Counted from the first letter of the stretch, positions 6,773 to 14,848 are shown. The stretch: DNA of 15,775 nt from Oscillospiraceae bacterium (GCA_016293865.1 JAEDDG010000042.1:1-15775), one strand, 5' to 3'. A program made the numbers and translations. Notes: a model not told the origin generated them from the sequence alone.

Positions 6773-6850
6773 TTTGGTTCCAAGCCGTCCTGTTTTGTAC
6801 AAATCAGAACGAAAAATATACGGTAGCGTCTTTCTTTTCCCGCTTTCATT

Positions 6851-6859
6851 TGCTAAAAT
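6851..6859 (+). promoter_or_regulatory. Possible extended -10 promoter of arsR
   Basis: TGCTAAAAT is an extended -10 element (TGN followed by TAAAAT) 24 bp before the arsR start codon, with no good -35. An alternative is TTGTAC (6795-6800), a 16-bp spacer and TATACG (6817-6822). Neither is strong. Confidence 0.4.
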
Positions 6860-6883
6860 GGTTCTCAGAAGGGAGTCTTTTAA

Positions 6884-7372
6884 ATGCCGCTTTCAAATTT
6901 ACCGCACAACCACGGGCAGGACCTCAGCGAAATTCTGGCGCTGCTCCCGAATACCGACGACTTTCAGATTGTTGCCGAACTGTTCAAGCTGCTGAGCGAC
7001 TGCAGCAGGCTCCGGATTTTCTGGCTGCTTTGCCACTGCGAGGAATGCGTCATCAATCTGTCCGCCATCATGGATATGAGCAGTCCCGCTGTTTCCCATC
7101 ATCTGAAGCAGCTGAAGGCCGCCGGACTGATCACCAGCCGCAGGGACGGCAAGGAGGTCTATTACCGTGCTGCAGACACTGAGACGGTCAGTGTTCTGCA
7201 CAACATGCTGGAAATACTCGTCTCCATTTCCTGTCCCAACAAGGACGAGTACCACAAAAATGACGATGCGGATCCGGACGGACGCCATGCGGTCTGCCGG
7301 CTGTGCATCCGCGGCATTCCGCCGGCAGACGGCGCCTGTCCCGAAGCGCATCTGAACGAACATGCTCACTGA
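6884..7372 (+). CDS. ArsR/SmtB-family metal-sensing repressor
   Basis: A 162-residue winged-helix repressor that should leave DNA when it binds metal. The core (about 25-117) has the start helix FQIVAELFKLLSDCSRLRIF, a thiol-rich LCHCEECVINL at 49-59 at the usual metal site, the recognition helix SSPAVSHHLKQLKAAGL, and the wing SRRDGKEVYYRA. The DTETVSVLHNMLE helix carries a possible second site (D98, H106). The N-terminus has HNH. After ISCP (114-118), where I expect this type to end, there is an extra tail of about 44 residues with Cys 138, 141 and 152 and several His, ending HLNEHAH. ATG 6884 has AAGGGAG 8 bases upstream. It is divergent from the HMA-ATPase genes and probably controls them. 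The metal is not certain; Zn, Cd or Pb fit the neighbour. Confidence 0.9.
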   Translation: MPLSNLPHNHGQDLSEILALLPNTDDFQIVAELFKLLSDCSRLRIFWLLCHCEECVINLSAIMDMSSPAVSHHLKQLKAAGLITSRRDGKEVYYRAADTETVSVLHNMLEILVSISCPNKDEYHKNDDADPDGRHAVCRLCIRGIPPADGACPEAHLNEHAH

Positions 7373-7380
7373 ATATACAG

Positions 7381-7422
7381 GCCGTCTGCGCACCAGGCTG
7401 TGCGCTGGCGGCTTTTGTATTT
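7381..7422 (+). terminator. Intrinsic terminator of arsR
   Basis: GCCGTCTGCGCAC (7381-7393) pairs with GTGCGCTGGCGGC (7400-7412) over 13 positions, with one G-U pair and one mismatch, loop CAGGCT. TTTTGTATTT follows. It begins 9 bp after the arsR stop. Confidence 0.75.
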
Positions 7423-7481
7423 GGGCCGGTTCGGACTGCGCCGGCCTGCGTGTACATTCCCACATATCCGCCAAACGCATC

Positions 7482-7497
7482 CGGAGGCCGGCCTCCG
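7482..7497. repeat. Perfect 16-bp GC palindrome
   Basis: CGGAGGCCGGCCTCCG is self-complementary over its whole length. It lies between the two terminators in the convergent spacer of arsR and the glycosyltransferase operon (7373-7582). With no loop it is better described as a palindrome than a hairpin. No function is evident. Confidence 0.5.
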
Positions 7498-7510
7498 CTT
7501 CCCGGACTCA

Positions 7511-7559
7511 GAAAACAAGAACCGGGCCTGCAGCTCTTCTGCAGACCCGGTTTTCTTTT
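7511..7559. terminator. Bidirectional terminator between arsR and the polysaccharide operon
   Basis: AACCGGG (7520-7526) pairs with CCCGGTT (7546-7552), and CTGCAG (7528-7533) with CTGCAG (7539-7544). A C-A mismatch interrupts the stem, and the loop is CTCTT. The + strand continues TTCTTTTG and the minus strand continues CTTGTTTTC, so both directions have a T-rich tract. It serves the minus-strand operon, 24 bp past its last stop, and backs up arsR. Confidence 0.85.
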
Positions 7560-7582
7560 GTGTTCGGCGCGGACAGGCCCGT

Positions 7583-8563
7583 TCACTGCCCACCTTTGAT
7601 TTTAAACAGCAGCCGGAGCGTGCGGTACATTTTCATGTCCACCAGCCGGAAGGCCAGCCGCTTTGTACCGGTCATGCGGCCGATATAACGGTTCTTCCGG
7701 AAATCCGGAAAATGCGTCTGCATCCACCGGCGCAGCTCCCCCAGCAGAGGCGCCCGCGGATCAATGCGCAGCACCCGCACACTGGCTGCCGTATACAGGT
7801 GATACAGCGCCAGGTATTCCAGCTGCGGACAATACCGGTCGAACAGGCCGCTATTTCTGTAAAAATCCAGAATGTCCTCAAATGCGTCAATAATCTCCCG
7901 GTTGCGGGCAACATTCGCATTTTTTGTAATGGATCCGGGCCGGTTCAGGTAAAAATACAGATTCTGCGCCAGATACCGCACATGGCGCGCATGGGTATAC
8001 AGCTTCGTGGTCGTCCGGATGTCCTCATACCACACACGGGACGGGAAACGCACGCCCGTATCCGTAAAAAGCGTCTTTTTATACATGCGGATACAGGCGC
8101 TCGGCCAGCCGAAAATCAGCTCCGGAAAACCGGACAGCTCCAGCTCCGTATTCTCCGGATAGCCGTCTGCACTGTCTTCCAGCACACGGCCGTCCGTGTC
8201 CACCGTAACTGCGCCAAAAATCACCATATCCATCCCGGCCTGTGCAAACGGCATCATCTGCACTGTCAGCTCCGGCGATACAAAATCGTCGCTGTCAATA
8301 AAAAGCAGATAATCCCCCCGGGCCGCATCAATTCCCGTATTGCGCGCGCCGCCCAGGCCTGCGTTTTCCTGATGAATCACCCGGATCAGCTGCGGATGTG
8401 CAGCGGCATACCGGTCGCACAGCGCGCCGCTGGAATCTGTGGAGCCATCGTCCACAAGAATCACTTCAAAGCCGCCGCATGTCTGCGCCAGAACCGAATC
8501 CACGCACTTGGCCAGATACTGCTCAACATTATAGACCGGTATAATCAGACTGATCAGAGGCAT
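7583..8563 (-). CDS. Family 2 glycosyltransferase (last gene of the operon)
   Basis: A 326-residue GT-A fold glycosyltransferase, expected to transfer a sugar from a nucleotide-sugar on the cytoplasmic side of the membrane. The N-terminus LISLIIPVYNVEQYL, VDDGSTD at 37-43, NAGLGGARNTG, the metal-binding DSD at 90-92 and the acidic pair ED at 180-181 (WYED) are the standard GT2 signature. The C-terminal part has no clear membrane helix. An in-frame ATG at 8581 overlaps the previous stop (ATGA), but AAAGGAGAG lies just before ATG 8563, and that start gives the usual family N-terminus, so I use 8563. The sugar and acceptor cannot be told. It is distinct from its GT2 neighbour, so the two probably add different sugars. 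Confidence 0.9.
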   Translation of the reverse strand: MPLISLIIPVYNVEQYLAKCVDSVLAQTCGGFEVILVDDGSTDSSGALCDRYAAAHPQLIRVIHQENAGLGGARNTGIDAARGDYLLFIDSDDFVSPELTVQMMPFAQAGMDMVIFGAVTVDTDGRVLEDSADGYPENTELELSGFPELIFGWPSACIRMYKKTLFTDTGVRFPSRVWYEDIRTTTKLYTHARHVRYLAQNLYFYLNRPGSITKNANVARNREIIDAFEDILDFYRNSGLFDRYCPQLEYLALYHLYTAASVRVLRIDPRAPLLGELRRWMQTHFPDFRKNRYIGRMTGTKRLAFRLVDMKMYRTLRLLFKIKGGQ

Positions 8564-8577
8564 AATCTCTCCTTTGG

Positions 8578-9624
8578 TCATTTTCTGTGCTTAATTTTGA
8601 TGAAAAGCGCCGGCAGCAGCCGGTTCGCCACTGTCACCAGCCGCATCACCAGCAGATTCAGGCCGATCCAGCGCGTACGGATCACCAGCCGCATCACTTC
8701 CCCGGCCAGTCCCTGCCGGTACCTGACGGCTGCGTTGCTGCGTACACGTTCATCGTTCAGAATCCCGCGCACATACGCCCGGCGGCCGCGCCGGTCAAAC
8801 GGACAGGTATCGGAAAAAACCGTGACCATACAGGAAACGACGCTTTTGATGAACATATAGGCAAAAATATCTCTGTTTTCCCGGTTCTGCGCGCCGAGCT
8901 GCTCCGCCAGGCTGTTGATGCTGGCGTCCAGCGCACAGCAGGCCTCAAACTTCCGGTCATAAAAGCGGTTCACAAGGCTGCCGTTCGTGTTTACATAATA
9001 TTTGTATGTCTTCTCCGGCGATACGAGCACTTTTTCCGCCTTCCGCAGGCAGTCAAAAATAAACAGCCGGTCCTCGCCGAAGCGGTAGTCGGAAAACGTC
9101 AGTCCGCTGTCCCGGATAAAATCCGTTCTGTACAGCTTTGCCCAGCACTGGTTCAGCAGATTGGCAATGTACAGCCTTCCAAGTTCCCCGCCAAGCTCCG
9201 CCCGGCCGAACACGCCGGGATTTTCACAAACATAGTCAATGGCTTTTCCGGTACAGCGGTCAATGATTTCAAAGCCGGTGAGCACGACCTCCGCCCCGGC
9301 GCGGGCGGCATCATCAGCCAGCTGTCCAAGGCACTGCGGCATCATCACATCGTCGTCGTCAATAAACATGAGATATGTACCGCTTGCTGCGGCCATACCG
9401 GCATTGCGTGCAGCGGACGGCCCGCCGTTTGGAATGGAGAGCACCCGCACGCGGGCATCAGCCGCGGCATATTCCCCGGCAGCTGCAGCTGTATTGTCTT
9501 CAGACCCGTCATCCACCACGATCAGTTCCAGATCGGTAAAGCTCTGGTCCAATACGCTCCTGATGGTCCGTCCGATACGGTCGCAGGCATTGTATGCAGG
9601 CATTATGATGCTCACTTGCGGCAT
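8578..9624 (-). CDS. Family 2 glycosyltransferase
   Basis: A 348-residue GT2 enzyme. It has VSIIMPAYNACDRIG, VDDGSED at 37-43, NGGPSAARNAGMA, the DDDD metal site at 89-92, and an ED pair at 184-185 (FGEDRLF). The C-terminal 60 residues are basic and partly hydrophobic (IGLNLLVMRLV), suggesting peripheral membrane contact. The annotated start is ATG 9624, with AGGAG 7 bases upstream; ATG 9630 is too close to that site. It follows the downstream polymerase-like gene by 11 bp and its stop lies 14 bp before the next GT2 start, so translation is likely coupled. It is expected to build the repeat unit of a surface polymer; the donor sugar is unknown. Confidence 0.9.
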   Translation of the reverse strand: MPQVSIIMPAYNACDRIGRTIRSVLDQSFTDLELIVVDDGSEDNTAAAAGEYAAADARVRVLSIPNGGPSAARNAGMAAASGTYLMFIDDDDVMMPQCLGQLADDAARAGAEVVLTGFEIIDRCTGKAIDYVCENPGVFGRAELGGELGRLYIANLLNQCWAKLYRTDFIRDSGLTFSDYRFGEDRLFIFDCLRKAEKVLVSPEKTYKYYVNTNGSLVNRFYDRKFEACCALDASINSLAEQLGAQNRENRDIFAYMFIKSVVSCMVTVFSDTCPFDRRGRRAYVRGILNDERVRSNAAVRYRQGLAGEVMRLVIRTRWIGLNLLVMRLVTVANRLLPALFIKIKHRK

Positions 9625-9635
9625 AACCATTCTCC

Positions 9636-11069
9636 TTACTTTTTTTCAAACAGGCGGATTCCCCGGCGGCCGGCGGTCAGCCAATAGGCATACGCCAGCA
9701 TCAGGGACAGATAAATCGAAACATTCGGGCGGCGCAGAACATTACCGGAAAACTGCGCAGCACCCAGAATCAGGCACAGTGTAATGCCAACAGCGCCGGC
9801 CTCCACGGAAAAAACACCTTTGAAGTCCGTCAGCAGCCCCTTTACAATCAGCGCCGCAAAATACAGCAGGAAAAGCACATACAGCGCCGTTCCCACATAG
9901 CCGGTTGTATACACCAGTGCGTTGAAATCATTTTCCGGATCAAACACCTCGTCCTGATACAGCATTTGATCATAACTCATGCCGAAAAGGTGCGCCAGCG
10001 TGCCGGACTCATCCCAGGCAAAGCCGCAGAACAGCAGCTTCTTTGTCCGGTTGTTGTTGAGAATCTCCGGATCCAGCGTATAATCATAAGCCTCCAGCGC
10101 CCGTTCCAATCCAAAGCGCTGTACAAGGCCGCCCAGATAAGCGGAATAGACCGTATTGTATGCATCATACTGTGCCGGCGTCATCGCGTCAAAGCTGTCG
10201 GCAGGTTCCACTCCGTCGAATGTCTGCTCCACCCATTCCTGCCGTTCCTGCGCAACCTTTTCATGGGACTGCCCGTACGCATAATTGGGCGAGAGCCGGC
10301 AGCACAGCGCCGTGCAGAGCATCACGCCGGCCAGCACCAGGTACCAGACCCGGCGCTTCTCCCGGCAGACAGCCAGAACGGCGGCCATACCTCCGGCAAT
10401 GATGAAGATGGAATACAGCGCCAGGCGCGTTCCCAGGAAAAACAGCTGGCCGAAGCAGAGAACGGCGCAGAGCAAAAACAGCAGCGGGCGGTTTTTACGG
10501 TATGCAAAAACAAGAATCAGCGGCACAATCAGCGTCACAACCGCGCTCTGGCAGTTGTCCACAGCCGTCCAGCCGATCAGGCCGATCCGATGATAGTCAT
10601 ACGTGTAATTGCGCGGTCCCACCGTGCACGACAGGATCAGAAACGCCAGGATGGTCAGGAGATTCACAAAAAATGCCAGCTGGATTTTCTGTGGCACATC
10701 GCGTCCCCGGCGAAACACCGTGATAAAACAGAGCGTCAGAACCGGCATATGAATCACGCGCATGAAATTGGACACATCAGACAGATAATCGCTGCAGCCG
10801 CCGGCCGCAGCGGCGGCCAGATGTCCGGCAAAGCATGCCGCCATCACCGCAGCGGCAGTCAGGTATATCTTTTTTCTGCGGCTGAGCAGAAAGCCGTACA
10901 CGGCGCATGCCGCCAGAAGCAGCATGCGTACCGTTGTGGTGATTGCCGTCAGTTTGTAAACCGTGGTCCAGTAGGACGCCACATCCAGCACCGGCTGGAT
11001 GATCAGAAGGCAGAACAGAAGCCGCTCCGCCATGCCTCCCGTTTTTTTCTCCACAAGCGCAATGCCCAT
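9636..11069 (-). CDS. O-antigen ligase/polymerase-like membrane protein (paralog 2)
   Basis: A polytopic membrane protein of 477 residues with about 12 predicted helices and one large external loop of about 120 residues between helices 9 and 10. It resembles the O-antigen ligase/Wzy-type family that polymerises or attaches lipid-linked glycans outside the membrane. Typical signs are a GTR motif (LGTRLALYS, a conserved Arg at a helix end), HLFG in the big loop, and NDFNALVYTTGYVGTALY near its end. It is a clear paralog of the next upstream gene: both share RIGL-GW-AVDNCQSA and AAQFSGNVLRRPNVSI. ATG 11069 is chosen because AGAGGGA lies 8 bases before it and 4 bases separate it from the neighbour's stop; the longer in-frame opening to 11114 would overlap that gene. 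Function is by family, not proven. Confidence 0.82.
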   Translation of the reverse strand: MGIALVEKKTGGMAERLLFCLLIIQPVLDVASYWTTVYKLTAITTTVRMLLLAACAVYGFLLSRRKKIYLTAAAVMAACFAGHLAAAAAGGCSDYLSDVSNFMRVIHMPVLTLCFITVFRRGRDVPQKIQLAFFVNLLTILAFLILSCTVGPRNYTYDYHRIGLIGWTAVDNCQSAVVTLIVPLILVFAYRKNRPLLFLLCAVLCFGQLFFLGTRLALYSIFIIAGGMAAVLAVCREKRRVWYLVLAGVMLCTALCCRLSPNYAYGQSHEKVAQERQEWVEQTFDGVEPADSFDAMTPAQYDAYNTVYSAYLGGLVQRFGLERALEAYDYTLDPEILNNNRTKKLLFCGFAWDESGTLAHLFGMSYDQMLYQDEVFDPENDFNALVYTTGYVGTALYVLFLLYFAALIVKGLLTDFKGVFSVEAGAVGITLCLILGAAQFSGNVLRRPNVSIYLSLMLAYAYWLTAGRRGIRLFEKK

Positions 11070-11073
11070 TTTT

Positions 11074-12537
11074 TCAGTCCCTCTGTCCGATGCGTCTGCA
11101 GCCTTTCCCGCCAAACAGCGGCCGGCCGCCCTGCAGCACAGTCAGGTGGTAGATATACGCCAGAATCAGAGACAGGAAAATCGAGACGTTCGGCCTGCGC
11201 AGCACATTGCCGGAAAACTGCGCCGCACCAACCAGCAGCACAAAAGTGATGCCCACAGCGCATGCCTCAACAGTCAGGGTCCCGCGGAAATCCTTCCATA
11301 CGGACTTGACAATCAGAGCCAGGAAATACAGGAAAAATGCAAGATACAGCGCAAAGCCCACATAGCCGTAATAATAAAGAATCGCATTGAAGTCATTTTC
11401 AAGGTCATAAACAAAATCATTATAGACCATCCGGCTGTACTCGAAACCGAACAGGTGCGTCAGCGTATCGGAATCCTCCCAGATCAGCTTGGCAAAAGTA
11501 TTCTTCTGCCGGCGCAGATCCATCAGTTCATACGTCATTGTGGTGTACCCGTAAGCATCCACCGTCCGCTCCAGCCCGAACTTTTCCACCATATTCGGAA
11601 GATAGAGCTCGTACAGGTCCTGATAAAGCAGGATGCTGTCCTCATCCAGGCCCTGCGCTTGCAGCTTTTCCTTGGATTTCTGCAGGGAAATCTCCGCCCA
11701 GCTCTGACGCTGCGAGGTGTTCTCCCCGTTGAGCACACGCACCTGATACATGGGCGAAAGCTTGAAGCACGCCCCGAAAACCAGCATGGCCAGCAGCAGC
11801 ACGCCGTAATAAAACGGACGCTTTTCCCTGTTGATCAGCAATGCCGCAATCATTCCGCCTGCGATCAGGAAAATGGAGCAGTACGCCAGGCGCGTGGCAA
11901 TGAAAAACATCTGTGCAAAGCAGACGGCCGCACAGGCGGCAAAAAGCGGCTTGCTTGTTTTATAGGAATAGTACAGCAGAAGCGGCACAATCAGACAGAC
12001 AATGGCGCTCTGGCAGTTATCCACAGCCACCCAGCCCACAAGACCGATTCTGTAATGATCATAAGTATAATGCTGTGTCCCTGTCGCATAGGAAAGCGCC
12101 ACAAAGGCAAGCATAACGATCAGGTTGATCAGAAACGCCCGGCAGATCCGCCGCGGAAGCTCGCTGCTCTTTTTGAAGCAGGTGATGAAGCACAGCGTCA
12201 GAACCGGCAGGTGGATTGTCCGCACGAAATACCCGGCGTCGGCCAGAATGCCGTCATATCCCGCCCGGAAGCAGGCGGCCATATGGATGACCCAGAACAA
12301 AGCCAGTCCACCCGCCGCAATCAGATAAATCTTTTTCCGGTCGCTGATGATGAAGCAGTACAGACAGACCGCCGCAAACATGAGCATGCGGACAGCCGTT
12401 GTAATCACCGTAAAACTGTACACGTTGGCGAAATAGGAAACCGCATCCAGAACCGGCTGCAGAAGCAGCAGCCAGAATACAAACTGGCCGGTTTTTTCCG
12501 ATAAGCAATCTTTGATCCCAGAAAATCTTTTTGTCAT
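11074..12537 (-). CDS. O-antigen ligase/polymerase-like membrane protein (paralog 1)
   Basis: A 487-residue polytopic membrane protein, about 12 helices, with the same layout as its downstream paralog. The conserved blocks are LLLLQPVLDAVSYF at the start, HYTYDHYRIGLVGWVAVDNC near 156-174, ATRLAYCSIFLIAGG at 214-228, HLFGF at 361-365 in the large external loop (about 265-385), NDFNAILYYYGYVGF, and AAQFSGNVLRRPNVSI at 438-453. By eye the two are similar along their whole length, with most difference in the loop (here LQKSKEKLQAQGLDED). ATG 12537 follows AAGGA at about 7-8 bases, which lies just after the stop of the glycosyltransferase gene. It probably polymerises or ligates the glycan unit; the split of labour with its paralog is unknown. 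Confidence 0.82.
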   Translation of the reverse strand: MTKRFSGIKDCLSEKTGQFVFWLLLLQPVLDAVSYFANVYSFTVITTAVRMLMFAAVCLYCFIISDRKKIYLIAAGGLALFWVIHMAACFRAGYDGILADAGYFVRTIHLPVLTLCFITCFKKSSELPRRICRAFLINLIVMLAFVALSYATGTQHYTYDHYRIGLVGWVAVDNCQSAIVCLIVPLLLYYSYKTSKPLFAACAAVCFAQMFFIATRLAYCSIFLIAGGMIAALLINREKRPFYYGVLLLAMLVFGACFKLSPMYQVRVLNGENTSQRQSWAEISLQKSKEKLQAQGLDEDSILLYQDLYELYLPNMVEKFGLERTVDAYGYTTMTYELMDLRRQKNTFAKLIWEDSDTLTHLFGFEYSRMVYNDFVYDLENDFNAILYYYGYVGFALYLAFFLYFLALIVKSVWKDFRGTLTVEACAVGITFVLLVGAAQFSGNVLRRPNVSIFLSLILAYIYHLTVLQGGRPLFGGKGCRRIGQRD

Positions 12538-12549
12538 AACCTTTTCCTT

Positions 12550-13629
12550 TTATTTCTTTTCTTCCTGAGCCGCGCCATCCAAAAGAGCCTCCACCCGTCT
12601 GGTAATCTCACGGTTGTAGGCGGAAAGATCATCCGGCGATTTGGGCTGTCTCCGGGCGCTGACCAGCGCCGCGCGCAGATCGGCGCAGCCGGTAAAGCCC
12701 GCGCAGTATTTTTCCAGATTCTTTGTCATATAAATCGGCAGCCCCACCGCTTTGGCCTCCATGATATTCAGAGGCTGCCCCTCATACCGGGAGGTGGAGA
12801 CAAACGCGTCCATCAGATTCAGATACGGGAAAGGATTCGGCCGCTTTCCGATAAAGAAAACACAGCCGTCCAGACCGAGCTGTGCCCGCTGGCGCAGAAG
12901 GGCATCTCTGTCCGGTCCGTCGCCGATGACGTACAGCCGCGTCTCCGGACGCTCCCTGACCACGTCGGCCATCACCTGCAGCATAATGTCATATGCCTTC
13001 TGATGGCAGAGCTTACCCAAAGCCACCAGGTTGAAGCACGCCGGATCCACAGTCAGATCATCCACACTCTCCTGCATTTTGACAAAAATTTCCTGTGTGT
13101 CAATATAATTGTTGATCACGCGGATCGGCTTGCTGCCGGTATGCGCCAGCTGCCGGAAAGGCGCCGCCAGCCCCGGCGACACCGCCACAAATTCATCAAA
13201 ATACCTGAATTTCCCGCGAAACAGCGCCCAGAGCACCCGATATTTCCACTCCTGCGCATATTTAATGCCCACATCATTGTGGATCCAGGAGACGCGGCGC
13301 CGCGCTTTGACGCTGGTGGCGCCCAGTGCGCAGCCGATCTGGTAGCTGTTGAAATCGATCGCAAGATCATACTGTCCGAATTGTTCATATGCTTTCCGCC
13401 TGCAAAGACGCTGCAGGCCGTAGGGCGCCAGCCGGCTCAGTCGTCCGCCGCCCCCGTAGTATATGACGTTGACATGCTCCGGCAGTTCCGCCTGATAAAA
13501 GTTTTCCTCCCGCAGAAGGAAAAGATCCACCTCATACTTTGTATAATCCAGCGCGTCCAGAAAATTGATCAGAGACTTCTGAATGCCGCCGACGCTGAGA
13601 TCCTCCTGGAAAATCGCGATTCTTTTCAT
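12550..13629 (-). CDS. Family 4 (GT-B) glycosyltransferase
   Basis: A 359-residue GT-B fold enzyme of the large GT4 family, which transfers sugars with retained configuration from nucleotide-sugars. The N-terminal domain has LSVGGIQKSLINFL at 11-24, the usual acceptor-side glycine loop. The C-terminal domain has ALGKLCHQKAYD (203-214), VIGDGPDRDAL (234-244), and the EX7E donor motif with E283 and E291 in YEGQPLNIMEA. Only about 359 residues are present, which is usual for the family. Its ATG overlaps the csaB stop (ATGA, 4 bases), and AAGGAGAAG is the binding site, so it is translationally coupled. No membrane helix is seen. The sugar is unknown. Confidence 0.92.
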   Translation of the reverse strand: MKRIAIFQEDLSVGGIQKSLINFLDALDYTKYEVDLFLLREENFYQAELPEHVNVIYYGGGGRLSRLAPYGLQRLCRRKAYEQFGQYDLAIDFNSYQIGCALGATSVKARRRVSWIHNDVGIKYAQEWKYRVLWALFRGKFRYFDEFVAVSPGLAAPFRQLAHTGSKPIRVINNYIDTQEIFVKMQESVDDLTVDPACFNLVALGKLCHQKAYDIMLQVMADVVRERPETRLYVIGDGPDRDALLRQRAQLGLDGCVFFIGKRPNPFPYLNLMDAFVSTSRYEGQPLNIMEAKAVGLPIYMTKNLEKYCAGFTGCADLRAALVSARRQPKSPDDLSAYNREITRRVEALLDGAAQEEKK

Positions 13630-14720
13630 TGCTTCTCCTTTTGGCCGGACATCATATGCATAAACGCCCGCGCGTTTTCTTCTGCCTTCCGCTCAAGTAC
13701 AGCCGAGCGGCCGCGGATCTCCCGCGAGCAGTCCTCCCGGCTGTCCAGCACCGTGCGCATCACCGCAGCGGCTTTTTCCGCCGTGAAACCGGCCACGTCG
13801 CCGCAGGACGGCATACCCATCTGCTTCAGAAAGCTCGCTGTTTTCGGATCATAGACAATGCCTGCCGCCGGCACGCCCATCCGCGCGGCAAAAACCAGTG
13901 CGTGCAGGCGCATGGAGACCACCATGTCCGCCCGGCCGATGACAGCCATCAGCTGGTCGGCGCTTCCGTCCGGAAGGACATAGGCCCGGCATTCCATGCG
14001 CTGTGCAATTTTTTCACTGGTCTGCCGGTCATACTCCGGATGCATCGGAAGAAAAACGATGCTGCGGCCGCTGCTTCTGCAGATTTCATCAAAGGCTGCA
14101 GCCGCCTGAACACTGAACGCATCCATTCCCGTCCAGCTGCGCACGGAAACCGCCACAAACGGCATGTCCTCCGGTACGGCTGCCTCACTCAGCAGCGAAG
14201 CATCTGCATTCTGACAGCGATAGGCAAACACCGGATCCGCCGTCACCATCAGGTCCTGCCGGTCGACACCCATTTTCCCCAGCTCATGCAGCGAATCCTC
14301 ATCCCGAAGGGTGACACAGTCGATCTTCCGGACAGCTGCGGCCACTCTGCGGCGGTTTGCCGCCGTCAGAACAGGGCCGATTCCATTTCCGAAAAGCATG
14401 GTTTTCTTCCCCAGCAGCCGCGCAGCACGCAGGAGCAGCAGATAATACAGCAGTGAGCGCGTGCTGGTCACATCCTGCAGAAGGCTGCCGCCGCCGAACA
14501 CCAGCGCATCGCACGCCCGCAGCGCTCTGCATACAGCCGGAAGGCTGAAGCGCGCCGCGGCCCGGCAGCGATACAGACATGCCGTCTCCTCCGGACTGCC
14601 GGACAAAACAGTCAGCTCAGCCTGCGGCGCGGCCGACCGTATGCTGTCCATAACGGCGTGCAGCGTCGCATCGTCTCCGGCATTGTGAAAACCATAGTAG
14701 CCGCACAGGAGAATATTCAT
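13626..14720 (-). CDS. csaB: Polysaccharide pyruvyl transferase, CsaB type
   Basis: A 364-residue enzyme of the CsaB family. CsaB adds ketal pyruvate to a cell-wall polysaccharide; in Bacillus anthracis this modification anchors S-layer proteins with SLH domains. The start MNILLCGYYGFHNAGDDATL is typical. Other motifs are the FGGGSLLQD loop (75-83), FGNGIGPV (110-117), LMVTADPVFAY, FLPMHPEYD, and SMRLHALVFAARMGVP at 269-284. The family-style N-terminus gives ATG 14720, but only a weak GGAAAA lies before it. A TTG at 14747, with GGAGGG 7 bases before it, would add nine residues and is a real alternative. The in-frame ATG at 14783 lies too close to the predicted transcription start. First gene of the operon. 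Its target polymer is inferred to be made by its neighbours. Confidence 0.92.
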   Translation of the reverse strand: MNILLCGYYGFHNAGDDATLHAVMDSIRSAAPQAELTVLSGSPEETACLYRCRAAARFSLPAVCRALRACDALVFGGGSLLQDVTSTRSLLYYLLLLRAARLLGKKTMLFGNGIGPVLTAANRRRVAAAVRKIDCVTLRDEDSLHELGKMGVDRQDLMVTADPVFAYRCQNADASLLSEAAVPEDMPFVAVSVRSWTGMDAFSVQAAAAFDEICRSSGRSIVFLPMHPEYDRQTSEKIAQRMECRAYVLPDGSADQLMAVIGRADMVVSMRLHALVFAARMGVPAAGIVYDPKTASFLKQMGMPSCGDVAGFTAEKAAAVMRTVLDSREDCSREIRGRSAVLERKAEENARAFMHMMSGQKEKQ

Positions 14721-14794
14721 TTTTCCGGCACTGCTGGCTGAACGCAAAAACCAACCCTCCGTTTTCCGATGATAAAGGGGCATACAGGTAATTA

Positions 14795-14823
14795 ATTTTA
14801 CATCAGATAAAGGTTGATTTCAA
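14795..14823 (-). promoter_or_regulatory. Promoter of the csaB polysaccharide operon
   Basis: On the minus strand a -35 box TTGAAA (14823-14818), a 17-bp spacer and a -10 box TAAAAT (14800-14795) give a housekeeping-type promoter. Transcription would start near 14788. This leaves a short leader before csaB and argues against a start at 14783. Confidence 0.75.
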
Positions 14824-14825
14824 CC
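14812..14825. promoter_or_regulatory. Inverted repeat over the csaB -35 box
   Basis: GGTTGA, TT, TCAACC form a perfect 6-2-6 inverted repeat that contains the -35 box of the csaB promoter. It could be an operator for an unknown regulator, or chance; no regulator gene is adjacent. Confidence 0.35.
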
Positions 14826-14848
14826 ACTTATTGTCTGCATTCCACACG

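Noticed and set aside
7482..7497. GC palindrome as a mobile-element end or recombination site
   Set aside because: No second copy, no target duplication and no transposase or integrase nearby were seen.
7400..8860. Long + strand open frame (486 codons) opposite the glycosyltransferase genes
   Set aside because: Antisense to two clear GT2 genes and running through the bidirectional terminator; the product has no recognisable family signature.
11070..11114. Upstream in-frame extension of the second polymerase-like protein
   Set aside because: The added residues overlap the previous gene and look unlike the paralog's N-terminus; a good ribosome site precedes ATG 11069.
9966..12504. Two long + strand open frames opposite the polymerase-like genes
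   Set aside because: They read as Gln/His/Arg-rich translations opposite hydrophobic membrane-protein codons, a usual shadow effect, and have no credible start sites.
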